Below the pieces are notes generated by a model that worked only from the letters and a program-made list of their open reading frames with translations, was not told the origin of the DNA and ran no database searches. DNA of 64,000 bases from Klebsormidium nitens (taxonomy: Eukaryota; Streptophyta; Klebsormidiophyceae; Klebsormidiales; Klebsormidiaceae), in contig DF237015.1 in assembly GCA_000708835.1 (NCBI GenBank), positions 171,440 through 235,439 on the forward strand. The letters run 5' to 3'. Shown piece by piece: positions 33,201 through 51,500 of the stretch. Made by a program: the position numbers and the translations under genes. Each line of letters starts with the position of its first letter. Within the stretch, counting starts at the first letter, position 1.

Positions 33201-35746
33201 GCCTTTTTCGGCCCGGTGCTCCACCGCTGCTGCTCGATAGGCCCGGCCTAGAGTCCGTATGACGTCACGTGCGTTCTGAAGGAGTTAAAGCATGTCCAGT
33301 CAAAACAGTGGTCTGCATAATGTACAGGTGAAAAACTGCAAATGCAGTCCTGTCCCACCTTGTGCTCGCACACCTTGAAAAAAGGGACTGTTCTCGTTTT
33401 GGGGGCCCATCAAAATGGTCTTCCGTGCCAGTTCATGTGTCACAGGGAACGAAGTCATAGAGTTGTCGTGACCCTTGGCTTCGAAACTTGGGACCGAAAG
33501 GGGAGGATGAAGAAGAGCCGGAAGAAGGGAGCACTTTGCAAAGAATGTTATATCGAGCAGGTCGTCACCACAAAGGTCGTCTGCAAAGGGAGTGGAATGC
33601 GAGAAAGCACACTATAGTAGAGAGTACTAGAGAGTACTGGATGTCCGTACTGGTTAAGGTTGGACGTTTGGTGGGAGGGGTTTGCTACCAAAATAGAACC
33701 CCTAGATTTACCAAGAACGAAGCCTGTCAAAGCAATCCCCGTCATGACGTCCTTTTGGATTGCGTTCGTCGACACAGACAACACGCTCTGACACCCTCGA
33801 AAGAAGGATCCAATCGACGACCTGAACATGCAGAATACGTGCCTCTCTCATCTAGGCGTCAGGCAACAAGAGAAGGTGAAGCTCAGAAGGCTCTTAGTGG
33901 CCCTTGAATATGACTTCCGCTTTGGTTTTGTTCAACGCACCTGTTCTGAGTTGCCAACCCCGACTTGATTCATGGCGAGGAGGATGCTGACTGCCAGTCG
34001 CCATAAGTCCATTTGGTAGTCTGCCACCAAAGACTCGTCAAAGTCGTTGAGTGCATACACAGTCTCGCCCTTGCGGTTGTGGAACGAGCCGAGATTGCAG
34101 CAGTGGCAGTCCCCAGAGAGCCAAGTGTGTGTCTTGGTGTTGCCAAATAGGTGCAAGCGAGCGTCGTGGCTGCAAGAGAATGTGCAGTATATCTAGCTCC
34201 ACCGCTAAGCTGGCAAGAGGTCAGCCTTCAGCTCTTTGGTTTAGATTACTGCTTCATCACATGTACTGAAGGAGGCCGTGTTTGATGGGGGAGGAGGTTA
34301 AGTGACGTGCTACAACATTCTGCGCTGAGGATTGAGGTTCCGAAAAGTCCACCTTCAGTGTGTGACTGAGAAAGAGTCTCAAAAGTCATGAAGCGACATT
34401 CAGGCACCCCATGATGTTCCTCTGTTCAGGCCAGACTCTGTTGCTTACCACCAATGACAATCAGGATTGCTGCCTTTGTCGCTCCTTTGGCTGGAAAGAT
34501 TGGGATTGTAGGGCCTCTTGGCTTTCATGTCGACTCATCTTGACTCACTTTGGACGGACCAGTGTTTATGGACTCAGAATCTTCAAACAGTTCCAACGCA
34601 AACATGACTTACACAACACTGGCTTGGCCTGGCAATCTAGTTACATACACCATTTGCAGGGAGCGATTACAAAAACCGGTCACATCAAAGCTCACCTCAG
34701 GTCCTGCCAGAATAAATGGTCGGTTGCCCGGTAAACCGCAAATGGTGATGGCTCAACGCCCTTGTCAGAGGCAGCGTACTTCATCTTGGCATACTTCTTC
34801 TTTCGGACGTCAGGAGAGAGGCCTCTATTCCAGACCTCAAGTGCGTGTACCAGTTGCTCCTGCCTGTTGAACACAGCATCCTGTCCCAAACCACCAGGCA
34901 GCTGGAGAAGAGAGCAGAGTTTGATGTTTGAGTAATGTTCGCGACATTGTGCAACCTTGAAGGGGAACCTGTCATTACGTTTATCTGACTTTTTACCTGG
35001 AAACAGAGCCTATCCTGGATGGTGACGACTCTTGTCAATTCGCGCAGAATTGCGCTGTTGCAACAGCATCTTATTGGCACCAATTGCAGATGAGTATCTT
35101 GTCCCTCCAACCTGTTCACAAACACAAAGATAGGAATGAAGTTGAGGAATGAGAGACCTTTCTGTGGCAATTGGCATTATATCCAACAAGTGCTTCTTAT
35201 CTTCAACATTGGAAACTAAGATGGGCATGGTCCTGACCGCTAAGCATAGAGGCAACATTACTGGCAGCTAATGCAACATCCCAAACTCATGGCTTCAACC
35301 TACTCTGATGAAGGAACATCAGAAAGCTTCCACTTTGCGTTCAGAAAGGAACCAACTGTATGATTGGCCGAACACATCGGCCTTCGTAGCCTGGTTTCTG
35401 CAGCTTTCTTAACATCCATAGCTGAACAACTGTACACCAGCTTGGGAAGACTCCAAAGAAACTCCAAAGAGCGTTAAGAAACTGAAAAGTCCACCCTACC
35501 ACCTGCTGACAGTGCTCAGAAGTAGCGTCAATCCAATTTGGGATTGACAATCACAGACTTGAATTTTCAATTAAAAGAAAAATAGAGTCCTTGAACAGGA
35601 ACGGAAGTAAACAAAGCACGTACATCTGGAATGGTTGGTATAATAAAGTCGCTGGGCATGGGGGTCGTCACAGGCCTTGGGCTGGGTGCAACATCATCGC
35701 CGCTGCTGACCTTCCGGCGGGGAAGTATGAGATGTTGAGTAGCCAT
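30298..35746 (-). CDS. DUF2252 family protein (kinase-like fold)
   Basis: Coding blocks in order: 35746-35624, 34901-34696, 34169-33941, 33275-33100, 32715-32214, 31895-31730, 31162-31078, 30518-30298; about 569 aa. The family signature is clear: SGDCHCCNLGSF (family form GDxHxxN) near 128-139 and LNDFDES near 150-156, then MDLWRLAVSILLA. The family (PF10009) is known mainly from bacteria, with a fold related to aminoglycoside phosphotransferases. The substrate is unknown. A Gly/Glu/Asn-rich insert (positions 32345-32500) interrupts the later part. The C-terminus ends QPVGSDDEA. The junction between 33100 and 32715 does not keep phase (two bases left over, one needed), so a tiny exon is missing, a splice site is misplaced or the assembly has an indel. 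An in-frame ATG at 35797 would add 17 residues. Confidence 0.85.
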
Positions 35747-36535
35747 CGTCAAAGACGACTCCTTCCGCCTATTGAATATTGATTGGAAGTCGGGCAAGAT
35801 GAGAACAAGTACAAGCTGGCACGCAAATCTTCCATCTAGTAGAAGAACTCACTCCCCTAGGAAAGCCACCATCGCGCCAGCCATTCTATGCTGTGCGCTA
35901 GCTCAACTTGCAAGCTGAGTCACTTGGAAGTTGAACCAACAATCATTGAATCAGCACTTCGTTTTCACTGCAAGCATGGTGAGGTTGTCGGAACCCGGCC
36001 GTGAGAAACTGGTCGACTTGTCGTCAAAACTTTTTCGACCGTAAAAGGACAAACATTTTCCTTGCTCACCACTTCGCAGCCGTGCGATCTGTTGAACTCC
36101 TCAGAGGAACAGGTTAACCTAACCCGTCGCGCCACTTTCGGTGAAATGTTCGCACCTTTCAGGGGCTGACTTTGCAGGCTAAAATGTCCCCCTCTTATAG
36201 ATTTCGGCAAGGGGTCCAAAGTTGCCTACCTGGCCGGGCATTCTGACGTGGCACCAGGATGTCAACGCCATTTGGCACAACCAGAGAAGATCCGCTGTTC
36301 CGCCGATCCGGCCGGACTCCGGCGTCAACCCTACAGGTAACTTAGCCGTCCGGAGAGAAGTGCAGATCTGAGATCAGGTGAATCTGCTCATGGCTTTTCC
36401 TGTCAGTGTAGCAAGAGATTTAGGTAATACGACGCAGCCTGCCCCTTCGTTATTAAGTGGCTCCCTCGGCAATCAAAGAAAGGTTCAATCAAGCAGAGAT
36501 CTGAGCAACCTCGATCACGGGACGGTGCAAGCATC
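35747..36535. promoter_or_regulatory. Probable shared promoter, DUF2252 and dehydrogenase
   Basis: About 790 bp between divergent start codons. No coding frame with family similarity is seen. The promoter role is inferred from the head-to-head layout. No specific box was identified. Confidence 0.4.
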
Positions 36536-39500
36536 ATGGGATTGTTCAATCTCTTTGGCGGCCCTGATGTGGGCAAATTGGGCTTTGGCAGCGCGACCAC
36601 CGCTCAGGAAGCGGTGGCGGGGATTGATCTCTCAGGAAAAGTCGCTGTGGTTACAGGTGAGCAGACGAATGCATCAAATATTATTAGGAGCAGACGTGAA
36701 AGCCCCGTCAAGCATGCATATTGGACGAGGATTGGAATTTGTGTGCAGTACAGCCTTGATGAACTCTTCTGATTCCATCTTGGAAGTTTCCGATCTAGGG
36801 TTCAGGAATTACTTTTTTTGAATGGCGGGCCAAAGTTTGCATGCGCTACAGGCAGGTCTCGCTGTAAGTCACGCAGTCCTAGCCTAAATCTTCCATTCGT
36901 TGACTCAAATCAGGCCGCGTCAAGGTCTTCTGACCACTTGTGGCTATAGATGGCTCACAGTCATGGACACCACTCCGAAGGTTCGACCACAATTTTCACT
37001 CTCTGCATTGTCATCCTTTTAAATGACAAAAGCACAAGGAAGCATGGTTGCAGCAAAACGGGTTCTGTGCTCTGAATTTCTTTGAAGAAGTTGACTGTAT
37101 GGGATGGGTTGTTAGAACTTGTTACCCATGTGTCCCGATGCGTCTGCTTTGTCCAAGCCCGAATTCGAGATATTTGGATACAGGCAGGATGAAGCTTTCC
37201 TCTCCAAGTCAAAACCACACAGTGTACATATGGGCCTCCAGTTTGCTTCCAACAAATCAAGTGGTCATGAGGGGCCTTGCGCACTCCAAATACCTGTTCG
37301 ATCAAACCCCAGATTGCGATCTCAGTCAAGCTGCTTGCGAGTGTTGACACTATTCATGGCCCCTGGCCTGCCTGCAGGTGGGAGCAGTGGCATCGGTGTT
37401 GAGACTGCACGCGCACTGTCTTCTCAAGGTGCACACACGGTGCTCGCTGTGCGAAATACAGAGGCAGGGCAGGCGACGAAAGCGGATATCCTCAAAGGCA
37501 GCCCTAAAGCCCAGGTGCGAACCGCACTGCTTGTGGAGCCCTTGCCTGCCGTTGAAACAGAATGGTGCTTCTATATTTGACAATTGTCATGCGAGAAGGG
37601 AGTAACAGTCCTGCCTAAGCTTACCATCTCGTCCAAGTAAAGGGAGATTCCAGATTGACGTTACACTCGGAGAACCCTCCATTGCCTTGGTTCTAGAACC
37701 TAATAACCAAGTGGATGCCTTCACTTGAGTCGACGCCAGTGCTGCCAAATCAATTCGTTCCTAACAGTGTGTTTGACTGCAGGTCGATGTGATGTCTCTC
37801 GATCTGAGCTCCTTGGATTCCGTCAGGAGCTTCGCTAGCGAGTTCGAGAAAACGAAGCTGCCCCTCAACATTCTTGTGTGAGCAAAACTTTCCTATATCG
37901 GGATCCGCCGTAGAGTTCCTGACGTTGTTGGCCAACTTGTCCACGAGTTTGACCACTCGCGACTGTTGATTGCTTAGTTGGAAGGGACATGCTGACGTCA
38001 GGGCTGGCAAAGAGTTCGTAGATTTCTTAATGCTAGCCCTGGTGACTTCGAGTACGTGCGACGTACATTGAGTTTTTCCCCTGTCAGTGTGATGCATCGA
38101 TGCACCTCAGAAGGACTAAGCTTGTAAGCTCGCTTTCACGTCATAAGGACATTACTTGAATCGCTATCGCCAACGCACAGGCTCGAATGCACAACAGAAG
38201 TATTTCGGAGGATTTCTTGTGAGCATTCAAGTACCTCCGGTCAACCGTATCAGCCTTCTTGAAGTTGGGCTCAAACCAGAGCAGAGTCCGAAGGCAGTAT
38301 TCCGATGCGGCATTCGGTCCATTTAGATTAGCAGTGTCCTGTTCGGTGCCTGAAGCAAGTCGGATTCATCGCAACTTGATGGAGAGAGGCCCTCTGTTCC
38401 GACCAAGCTTTTAAAGCAAAGACTCACCAGTATTGCGGCTGTCCATTGTGCAGAAACAATGCTGGAGTGATGATGTGCCCCTTTTCTAAAACCAAGGACG
38501 GTCACGAGATGCAGTTTGGCACTAACCATCTAGGTAAGCTTTCCGCCCAGAATCTTATACTGCTAGCATCAGATGTGACCCCGGCTTCTCTACCGACTGT
38601 CATCTGACGATTGTGAGCCGTCCGTTTCGTTTGGATGCCCATCGTACGGCTCAAGTTCACTTCGACGAACGTGAACATCTCTGTTTCTCGATGTGCCTAA
38701 GAGCAGTGCTTGATCCCTTGAGACGGACAACGTGCGAACTTCAGTGATGTCGGTTTCTCCTTTTCAGGCCACTTTCTGTTGACGGATTTGCTGCTCGACA
38801 ACCTGAAGCAGACGGCGAAGAAGACCGGCACGGAGAGCCGCGTCGTACTTCTTTCCTCCCGAGCACACCATCGAACGTACGGAGAGGGCATCCGCTTCGA
38901 CAAGCTCAACAGCGAAGAAGGGTACGCCGCTCTGCTGTTGCTATTTTGCATCGTTCCAGGCTGGAAAGGAACGATAACTAAAGGAAAGGAATGCGGAATC
39001 AGCGGGCGCTTCGGTTGATATAGAGGAGTGCGTTTCGCAAGAGTTCATTCTGGGTAGAGTAGCAATTGAAGAGCGAACATTCCTTCTTGACAAGCTCAAC
39101 AGCGAAGCAGAATACGCAGCTCTGCAGCTACCGCCTTTGTACCGGTTTCCATCTTGCGGGTGGAAAGATCTTCGGCGTTTGGTTGCTTCGTAACGTCCAT
39201 CTCGCAGAGTTGACAAAGTTCGTCTCGCAAAGAGTCCAACTCGCGTTGTTTACTAAGTGAGGAGTGAGGGGTATCCAACTCGACAAGCACAGAACTGAGG
39301 GAGGGACCGCAGCTTGCTACGCTTTTGCATCATGACCAGGCTGTGGAAGTGACGCTGACTTGGCGGCTTCCTGTTGGTGTTTGAGTCGTTCACCTACTGA
39401 GCACTTGCATTCACAGTTTGACGACTTTATTCTATCTCCAGCAACGGCCGTAAAATTGCGTTGGATGTCGTAATCAGAAGACGGTAGCCTCTTGAAGCGC

Positions 39501-41815
39501 AGAGCTAAAGTTTGTCAAAGGATGCGGAATCGGTTGGACGCTGGGAAAACCCGTTTTGCCGCAAGGAAAATAGCGTGACCTTTGACCAGACTCAAGTCGC
39601 GCTGATTCGAGAAAGGTTGGGACAACAGATTGTAACAAGAGCCCGTGTTTCATATGTGCACTATAAATCCATCTTGGCGTATGGGCAGTCAAAGCTTGCC
39701 GAGATTCTGCCTGTCGACGAAAGTGGTTCGTCAAACGCAGACCGTAACCCCCATCTTTTACACATGTACTTATAGTTCCTTTTTGGCGTCTGACCAGTCG
39801 AAGCTCGTCAATGCGGTCGAAGGAATTGGTGGTTGCAGAATCTGACAGTTGCCGCGTTTATGTGTGCAGTTACAGTCCCTTTTCGGCGTATGGCCAGTCG
39901 AAGCTCGCGAACGTGCTGCACGCAAACGAACTAGCGAAGCGCCTCAAGGTGGGCAACGCCTCTCGACACGATGGAAACTCTGTGGCGCTCCAACCTAAAT
40001 CAAAAAAGGCACCGTGAAACAGCCTTTTGTAGTCGGGCAAGGTCTTTTCTCCGAATAAAAGACTGAAGCTGGCCCGAAGCTGGCACGGAGACATGGAAGC
40101 TCGCTTCAGTTGATACAGAAGGATGCAAGCCTTGCCATTGCCGGCCGTTCCCTGACGGCTCCTTTGACCCAATTCCCACCAGTCGACGGTTGGTATTCCA
40201 AGATTGGCTCACCTTCGAATGTCGTCACGTAGATCGATAAGATAAGGGGGTCCGTGAAGAGTTTTCAAGGCTCCCTCAGTCCCGTCAAGCTTTCATTAAA
40301 ATCTCGATTGCAAACTGACTAAGATCTGGCGCGCATGCTGCCATGTGGACAACGCGAAAAGTTGAGGATCGGGTGTATCCCATGGCCGTTGAAACCTTCT
40401 CGCATTGCAACCGCTGACGTCATCCCACAGTCCTGCAGGCGGAGGGCGCTGACGTCACTGTGAACTCGGTGCACCCGGGGGTCATCGCCACCAACCTTGG
40501 GCGGCACCTGCCGGGGCCCGTTCAGTGGCTACTGAGTAAGCGGCAGCAGGCCTTTTGCTGACGTCACAACCGTGACGTCGGACGCAGCATGATCACACTC
40601 TTCACCGAATAGCATCAGTGTGCTTAAGAAGTCTGCTCCTCGCGAGCTTTACTTGCCGCTGTGGCGATTGGTGTCATTTTGTGAGATATTCCGCGAGCTC
40701 TGATGTTATTCACACCTTTTGGTTTGTTTTGAGCTAAGTCTGTATAATTCTGGCTGGCCGGCTTTCCATGGTTTAGAGGTCGAAGTGACAAGTGCTTTTC
40801 CTTGCCCCCGAACATTTCCATCCCGTTTACCTTCCCTGATGTTTCAAGAAAAGGCCTCTTTGTCTGACGCGAGAGCCTGTCTTTTGCAGATAACGCAGTG
40901 AGGCCGTTCATTAAGAATCCCGAGCAGGTGAGCTGGACAACTCGTGGGCGCTTTTTCCATGTATTGCGTTCCTGCTAAACTGAGTTTGCTGTTCGTTTAC
41001 TTGTAAGGACCTTCGGTTTAGCTGCATCTTCATATGGCATGGAGTCCCCCTATGCTATATACTGGCAGAGCGGTGACAAGAAAAGTCGATTCGAGAGGAA
41101 ACGTAAGGCTAGGGCCTGTTGGGCTCCTGTACAATCACCGAGATTCAGATTTAAACGCCCGGTCTGTCCCATCGGCGGCTCTTCGATCGTCGGCAGTGCG
41201 CGTCAGCGGTGGTCGCACCGTTGTCCGTTGCATTGACGGTGACGTTACCAATTTCCATAAGCCCCAGCTTTAGCATTTTGCGGTACCACCTCGCCTTCGA
41301 GCATTGGATCGGAGTCGCCTGCTGAAGAGCTGCTATGGCTTAAGAAAGATCTCGTCAACCATCTTAATATCGTCAGTTTCCAGATAAGATAGACTGAGAA
41401 AGACAAGCGGCTTAGAGGCGCCCGCGTTGGGTCGGAGACTCAGGGCCATTCGGTACGCTATCAACCTCTCCAATCGATCAGGGGGCAAGTCGTGGGTTGT
41501 AAGTTAGTCTGCTTCACGCCTGATGCCCCACGTCTGGCGAATGGGTTTAGCCGTCTTCCAAGGCTTCCGCTGTCATCATTTCAGAGGATGAGTCATCATC
41601 TCAAAGGCTGAGGAAAAGATGTGGCTGGCACTCGATTCTCTTTTATGTAGGGTGCTGCGACTTCGGTGTTCGTCGCTACCAACCCGAGCTTGAAGGGGGT
41701 CACCGGGGAGTACTTCGCGGACTGCAACGTCCAAGAAAAGTCGGCGTTTGGAAAGGATGCGGCGTTGGGCGAGCGACTGTGGCAAGTAAGCAAAGAGTTG
41801 ACCGCCAAAAAGTAG
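36536..41815 (+). CDS. Short-chain dehydrogenase, TIC32-like
   Basis: NAD(P)-dependent short-chain dehydrogenase. Exons: 36536-36656, 37378-37514, 37783-37877, 38454-38533, 38768-38921, 39870-39948, 40439-40535, 40890-40927, 41651-41815, all in phase to 321 aa, about the length I recall for land-plant TIC32. The nucleotide-binding TGGSSGIG is at 40-47. [18 protein letters not shown] (119-122) and the catalytic YGQSK (Tyr203, Lys207) follow. [14 protein letters not shown] is the family block after the active site. The C-terminal SGEYF equivalent reads TGEYFADCN. In land plants TIC32 is linked to the plastid inner-envelope import machinery and calmodulin. Other close members reduce retinal-like or chlorophyll-related substrates, so import function is not proven. 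The N-terminus lacks a typical cleavable transit peptide. Introns 5 carries echoes of exons 5 and 6. Confidence 0.9.
39088..39335 (+). repeat. Two donor-side echoes of dehydrogenase exon 5
   Basis: The 3' end of exon 5 and the following intron start (GACAAGCTCAACAGCGAAGA at 38898-38917, then TACGCCGCTCTGC) recur near 39090 and again, weaker, near 39275. Steps are about 185 bp. The copied unit extends into the intron, since TTTTGCATC and CAGGCTGGAA-like blocks are repeated in order. Confidence 0.88.
39640..39830 (+). repeat. Two acceptor-side echoes of dehydrogenase exon 6
   Basis: The exon 6 start (TTCGGCGTATGGCCAGTCGA at 39881-39900, then AGCTCGCGAACG) recurs with exon-equivalent starts at 39661 and 39770, ahead of the real 39870. 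Steps are 109 and 100 bp. Each copy would encode a version of the active-site YGQSK segment (AYGQSKLAE and ASDQSKLVN). Neither copy keeps the TGCAG acceptor. Confidence 0.92.
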
Positions 41816-42796
41816 CTGAAGGGGTTGGCCACGCGTTGTCCTTAGACAGGGAGTATTGGCCGGTTATTTCTTGTTATTTTGCAGGTAGTCAGGAAAAAGA
41901 CGGCATGCACGTTTCACGATATTGCTGCGCATTGTGGTATTATAACATGGTCAAAGTGATGGACACAACGATCAAGTTAGCAACACTCAAATGGTCTAGG
42001 CTAGCGCTTGTGTACATAAATTAGCCTTACACTTTGAACAGGCTCTACTTTTGCCGACAATACTTCGACATTATCGTACTGAGCAAGGCCAGTGAACATG
42101 TTGTTGGATATTGAACGTGGAAACCTTCTAACTACACTGAGTGCCGTGCCGCGGACGGGGCCGGTCCGGGCAAGCATTCGCAAACATGACGGTACGGAAG
42201 ATTATTTGTACTCTACATCATTGTCTGTTAAGCGCAGGCTGCATGCAGATTTGCGCCGACCGGATCGCACATGTCGGTGACTATCATAGTATCACCATGC
42301 ATGCAGTCTCACTCTTCGATTGCAATATATTTGCGATATCGGACGGTTGCAAAATGAGTGCGTGCACATGTAATCAACCATATACTATGATATATCCAAG
42401 TACGTTCAAATTATGCAAATGTTAGAACATTTCGGTAATCATTGATCGAATTACCATGACCGGCGCGATTAATTGTACACTGGCACATGGACGATCGAAA
42501 TTTTACACTAAAGTAAGGGCGATAACCTGCCGCGCTGGCAACATGTTGCTATTATTGACAAGGCTGCCACAGCACAGATCTGCATTCAATAACATCCGAG
42601 AAAGGAGATTTCGCAGCTGAACGAGCAATGCTCCAGATATTGCAGAATACTGGTTTTGCAAAGACATTTCGAAGGTGCAAGCCGCATCAGGAAAATCTTG
42701 CTCTTCAACCGGTAGATCTGGATTGCAAAAGAATCCTCCTAGGTCGCACAAGTAGCAGTTGAGTACAATTACAATACAACGGCAAAACGGTACCTT
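41816..42796. other. Convergent intergenic region
   Basis: About 980 bp between the dehydrogenase stop and the UGP stop. It is AT-richer than the flanking genes. No gene, RNA or clear repeat is seen. It probably holds both 3' untranslated regions. Confidence 0.5.
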
Positions 42797-47941
<5,145 letters not shown>

Positions 47942-48594
47942 GGCTCCTGGTGCGCTGGTTTTCCCCGAAACTCCAAAGAAGAAGACGGCCTCACAGCGGC
48001 TTGAAGCGCGTCTCTTCACAAAGTCACAAGTTTCTGGAGACGGTCTGTCCAGAACTTGGGCAGAAGCACAGGCGAATGGATTGGATTGTGGCATGGACGA
48101 GCAATTCCATGCATCCGTAGACTGTAGCTCACGTTCCCTGGAACGCCATGATTGCTGCGGTTGACTTGTACCTGGTACAGCCAGCCAATGGACTCCACGT
48201 GTACGCTGATAGTAACAATCAAAGTGAGCCGTCCATTTTACCAGAATCTGTCATTAGCATCGTCGATTCCAGGCTTCGTTGACACGGAATCAGTTGGAAG
48301 GATTCTGCTTTCTGCAGCCGGTGTACGCGTCCAACTAGGCTGGGAACATTTCGGACATCCTTCTTCTCTAAGTTTGCCAAGCCCCGCCTCAGGCTGCCTG
48401 CATTCTCTCGCGTGAGTCGCGTGTGTGTGTCTTTTTGGAAGCAGTGAAGGGAGCTGACCGCCCTGGAAAGCGCTACATGACTATCATTCCAGACCGGTCA
48501 GTGTCACGATTGTGAGGGGCAGGCTCATCAAGGCCTTGGCAAGGTGGCACCACCATTTGCAGTGTCATTGTCAAGAAAATTGCAAAACATCCTC
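47942..48594. promoter_or_regulatory. Probable shared promoter, UGP and methyltransferase
   Basis: About 650 bp between divergent start codons. No conserved coding region is seen. The promoter role is from geometry only; no TATA-like element is clear. Confidence 0.4.
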
Positions 48595-51500
48595 ATGGCT
48601 GCCTGCAAGACCGCTCTGCAACGCGTTGGGAAGCAGAGCGGCCTTTCCCGCCTGCTCCGTCCGCACAATTCTTCCAACTTAGCCATAAAGGCTTGCCCTT
48701 TAACGAAGTCGCAAGTCCCGAAACAACTTTCAAGTTGCAAACTCAGAGCCCTCAGCGAGGAAACCAATTGGAAGACACCTTTGACTAGTCCCAATGCACC
48801 ACCATTTAGCATTCTCCACTCAAACCACTCCTGCACCTTTCACACCGCGCTTGGAGGCCGGCGTCAACCTAGAACTAGCCATGGTGGGGAAAATAGCACC
48901 ACCAGGAACGTCCGCACTGAAGCTGCCAACTTCGAATTAGATGCCCCCACCTCTGAGTTTCGCTACTTTGCAACTTGCACCCCCGGTCTCGAGAAGATCG
49001 TCGCCGAAGAGCTGGCGTCTCCACTGATCGATGCTCAGAACGTATCCCCCGCAAGGGCGGGAGTAGCTTTCATGGGGGATTTGGCCGTGGGTTACCGCGC
49101 TAACCTCTGGTTAAGGTGTGCGGTGCGGGTGCTCATTCACATGGCGGAGGGAGAACTTGTGCCATGGCGGCCGGCGGGAGACGAGGTGTACGATTTTATC
49201 AGGGGGGCGGTTGACTGGCAAGCGCTGCTGCTGGTTGGCGGGCGAAATGGTGCACGTCGTTGTGAGTGGGCACCGTGACCAGAATCCCTTTCTTTCCCCA
49301 CTCTCCTGTGATGCCTTTTGTACTTTCAATAACAGTACTATGTTGGTTGTGAAGTGTTAATATTGCGAAAGATGCTGGTTCTTTTGCAAGCCATGGACAC
49401 TCGCAGGCGCCAAATGAGCCACCACCACCACATCATTGTCGGCGCCCCTCTAGCGGTTGTACAGATGCATGTTGTTTTCATTTTAGCCTTAGGCCTATCC
49501 TGTGGCTCAAAAGTGGAGTGACAGGCAGCAAACAGGCAAACAGGCACTAAATGTGTCACCACCACAATGAATTGCTGTGTTCCTCTTCAAGAAGGACAAG
49601 TTTAGACATCAACTTACCCCCACTTTATTCCATGACAAGTACCTCCTTCTTTATGATCAAAATCTACCGGACGAGCATTCACGTCAACTTGCCACGTTAT
49701 CTCCCCTCACCTTGCCACCTCTCTTTCTCTGAATTGCTTTCCCCCTCGCTTCCTCCCCTTCTTATCCCAATGATTTCTTCCCCCAGTCAAGGAATCCCAA
49801 CTGCGCACGTTCTGGGTTGACGCACGCGTCTGGGATTGCTCTAACGTGACCCACTCCGGCATGGTCTCCGTACGAGCCAAAGACGCCATCTGCGATGCAA
49901 TCAGGTATGTGCACACGTCTGTGACAAAACCAAGCTTGTGTGGCATCTGCATGTTGGACTTATCTCGGAAATGCTTGTGGGTTCTGTGAGATTCCTTCTT
50001 GGCTTTCTTTTTTTGGTATTCTTGGGGTAATTCAAATCAATTCGATGCAAGTCAATGCTATCGACACGTCTGCGCAATGCGTTTGGCATGTCAGGTACGC
50101 TGACCGAATTCTACTTGCTGCGGATGCTCAATGATCGCTTGAGCTCGAATCTCATCTCCATGCGTCTGTTTGGCCCAAGCTTTGTAGTTGGTTGAAAGCA
50201 ACTTCTCCGTACCTTCATTCAGCTGTTACTGGATCTCAGTCTTGACAGATCTGCTGCCATGATTGAAATCGATAGCGTATTTCATTTCAGGGACACCTGC
50301 CAAGGTCTCAAGCCACCCCCCCCAGAGAACGGCGCCAATGATGCCGACCTCCCTTTATTCCTCACACTCTACCGTGATAAGGCCACCCTGTACCGGGACA
50401 TGAGCGGCGTCAGTCTGCACAAGCGGGGGTATCGGGATGCGATGCACCGCGCAAGTTTGAACGAGGGGGTCGCAGCTGGGATGCTGAAACTGGCGGGCTT
50501 CGGGGCAGGGGGTTTCCGAGCGAAAAGGAAGGGTGCTGAATCTGGGGGAGCCGGAGCTTCGCCAGAAAGGGGGTCCGGTCGGCGGGATAATTATGACCCG
50601 GAGGACGGAGGGGAGTCAAGACAGGGGGTAACGTTAGCAGACCACAATATGTCCTCAGCAGCAACTGCTGACGGAGGTCTGACGTCAGCAGCCCTAGAAG
50701 TGCCAGATGGGAACGGGCGGCGGTTGGAGAGTCATGCGGAGGCGAGTGCGAGCGGGCGGGGGGATGCTGATGAGGCGCAGGGGGGCGCTGACGTGGCGCA
50801 GGTGCTGCTGGACCCGATGTGCGGCTCGGGGACGCTGCTCATCGAAGCGGCGCTAATGGCGGCCAATACAGCGCCGGGCTTGCTGCGGAGACGGTGGCCG
50901 TTTGAGGTGAGGGTGCGGCGCTGGTGGCAGCGCTTGCTTTGGTGAGCTCGATCAGGCACGTTGCATGACCGTTTAAAGGGACAAGTGGACAATCTTTTGA
51001 TCACCTACATGAACGGCTTGAATCGCGTGGTCGAGCACTCGTAGTGCAGAGTTGGTCGGACTTTTGCCATCCGTTGGAGATAGCTCGAGCGGGCAATCTA
51101 TGGGCCCCTCGATGTAGCTGAATCAGTGTGGTCAGCAACTCAAAAATTTCCAGTGTAAGCTTTCAAAATATTCCACTTTCCGACGAATTGACTTCCGAGG
51201 AGGAGTGGAGCGAGGCGACGAAGATACATAATCAAGCGCAGCCGTGGACGATCCCTCGAGGAGCATATAAGTGGTACCATTACGCAAGTTGATTGCTCGG
51301 TATCAAGCCCCGCGGAGCTGGCCTGACTTCGACAAGCTCTCACGGAAGTGGGGCAGTAACGCTCTAGAAGCAGCAACGGTAACAATCTGCACTGTCCGTC
51401 ACTCCCTTCCGACGAGCTGGTGTGGACGCAGAGCGTGCGCGACTCCCAGTCACAAAAAAACACCAGCTTTGATGAGCTACGACGGGGGTTTTCAGTGGCT

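Noticed and set aside
48544-48594. Extended methyltransferase start before the ATG at 48595
   Set aside because: The upstream extension begins at GTG and has no ATG. 48595 is the first ATG in frame and gives a normal presequence.
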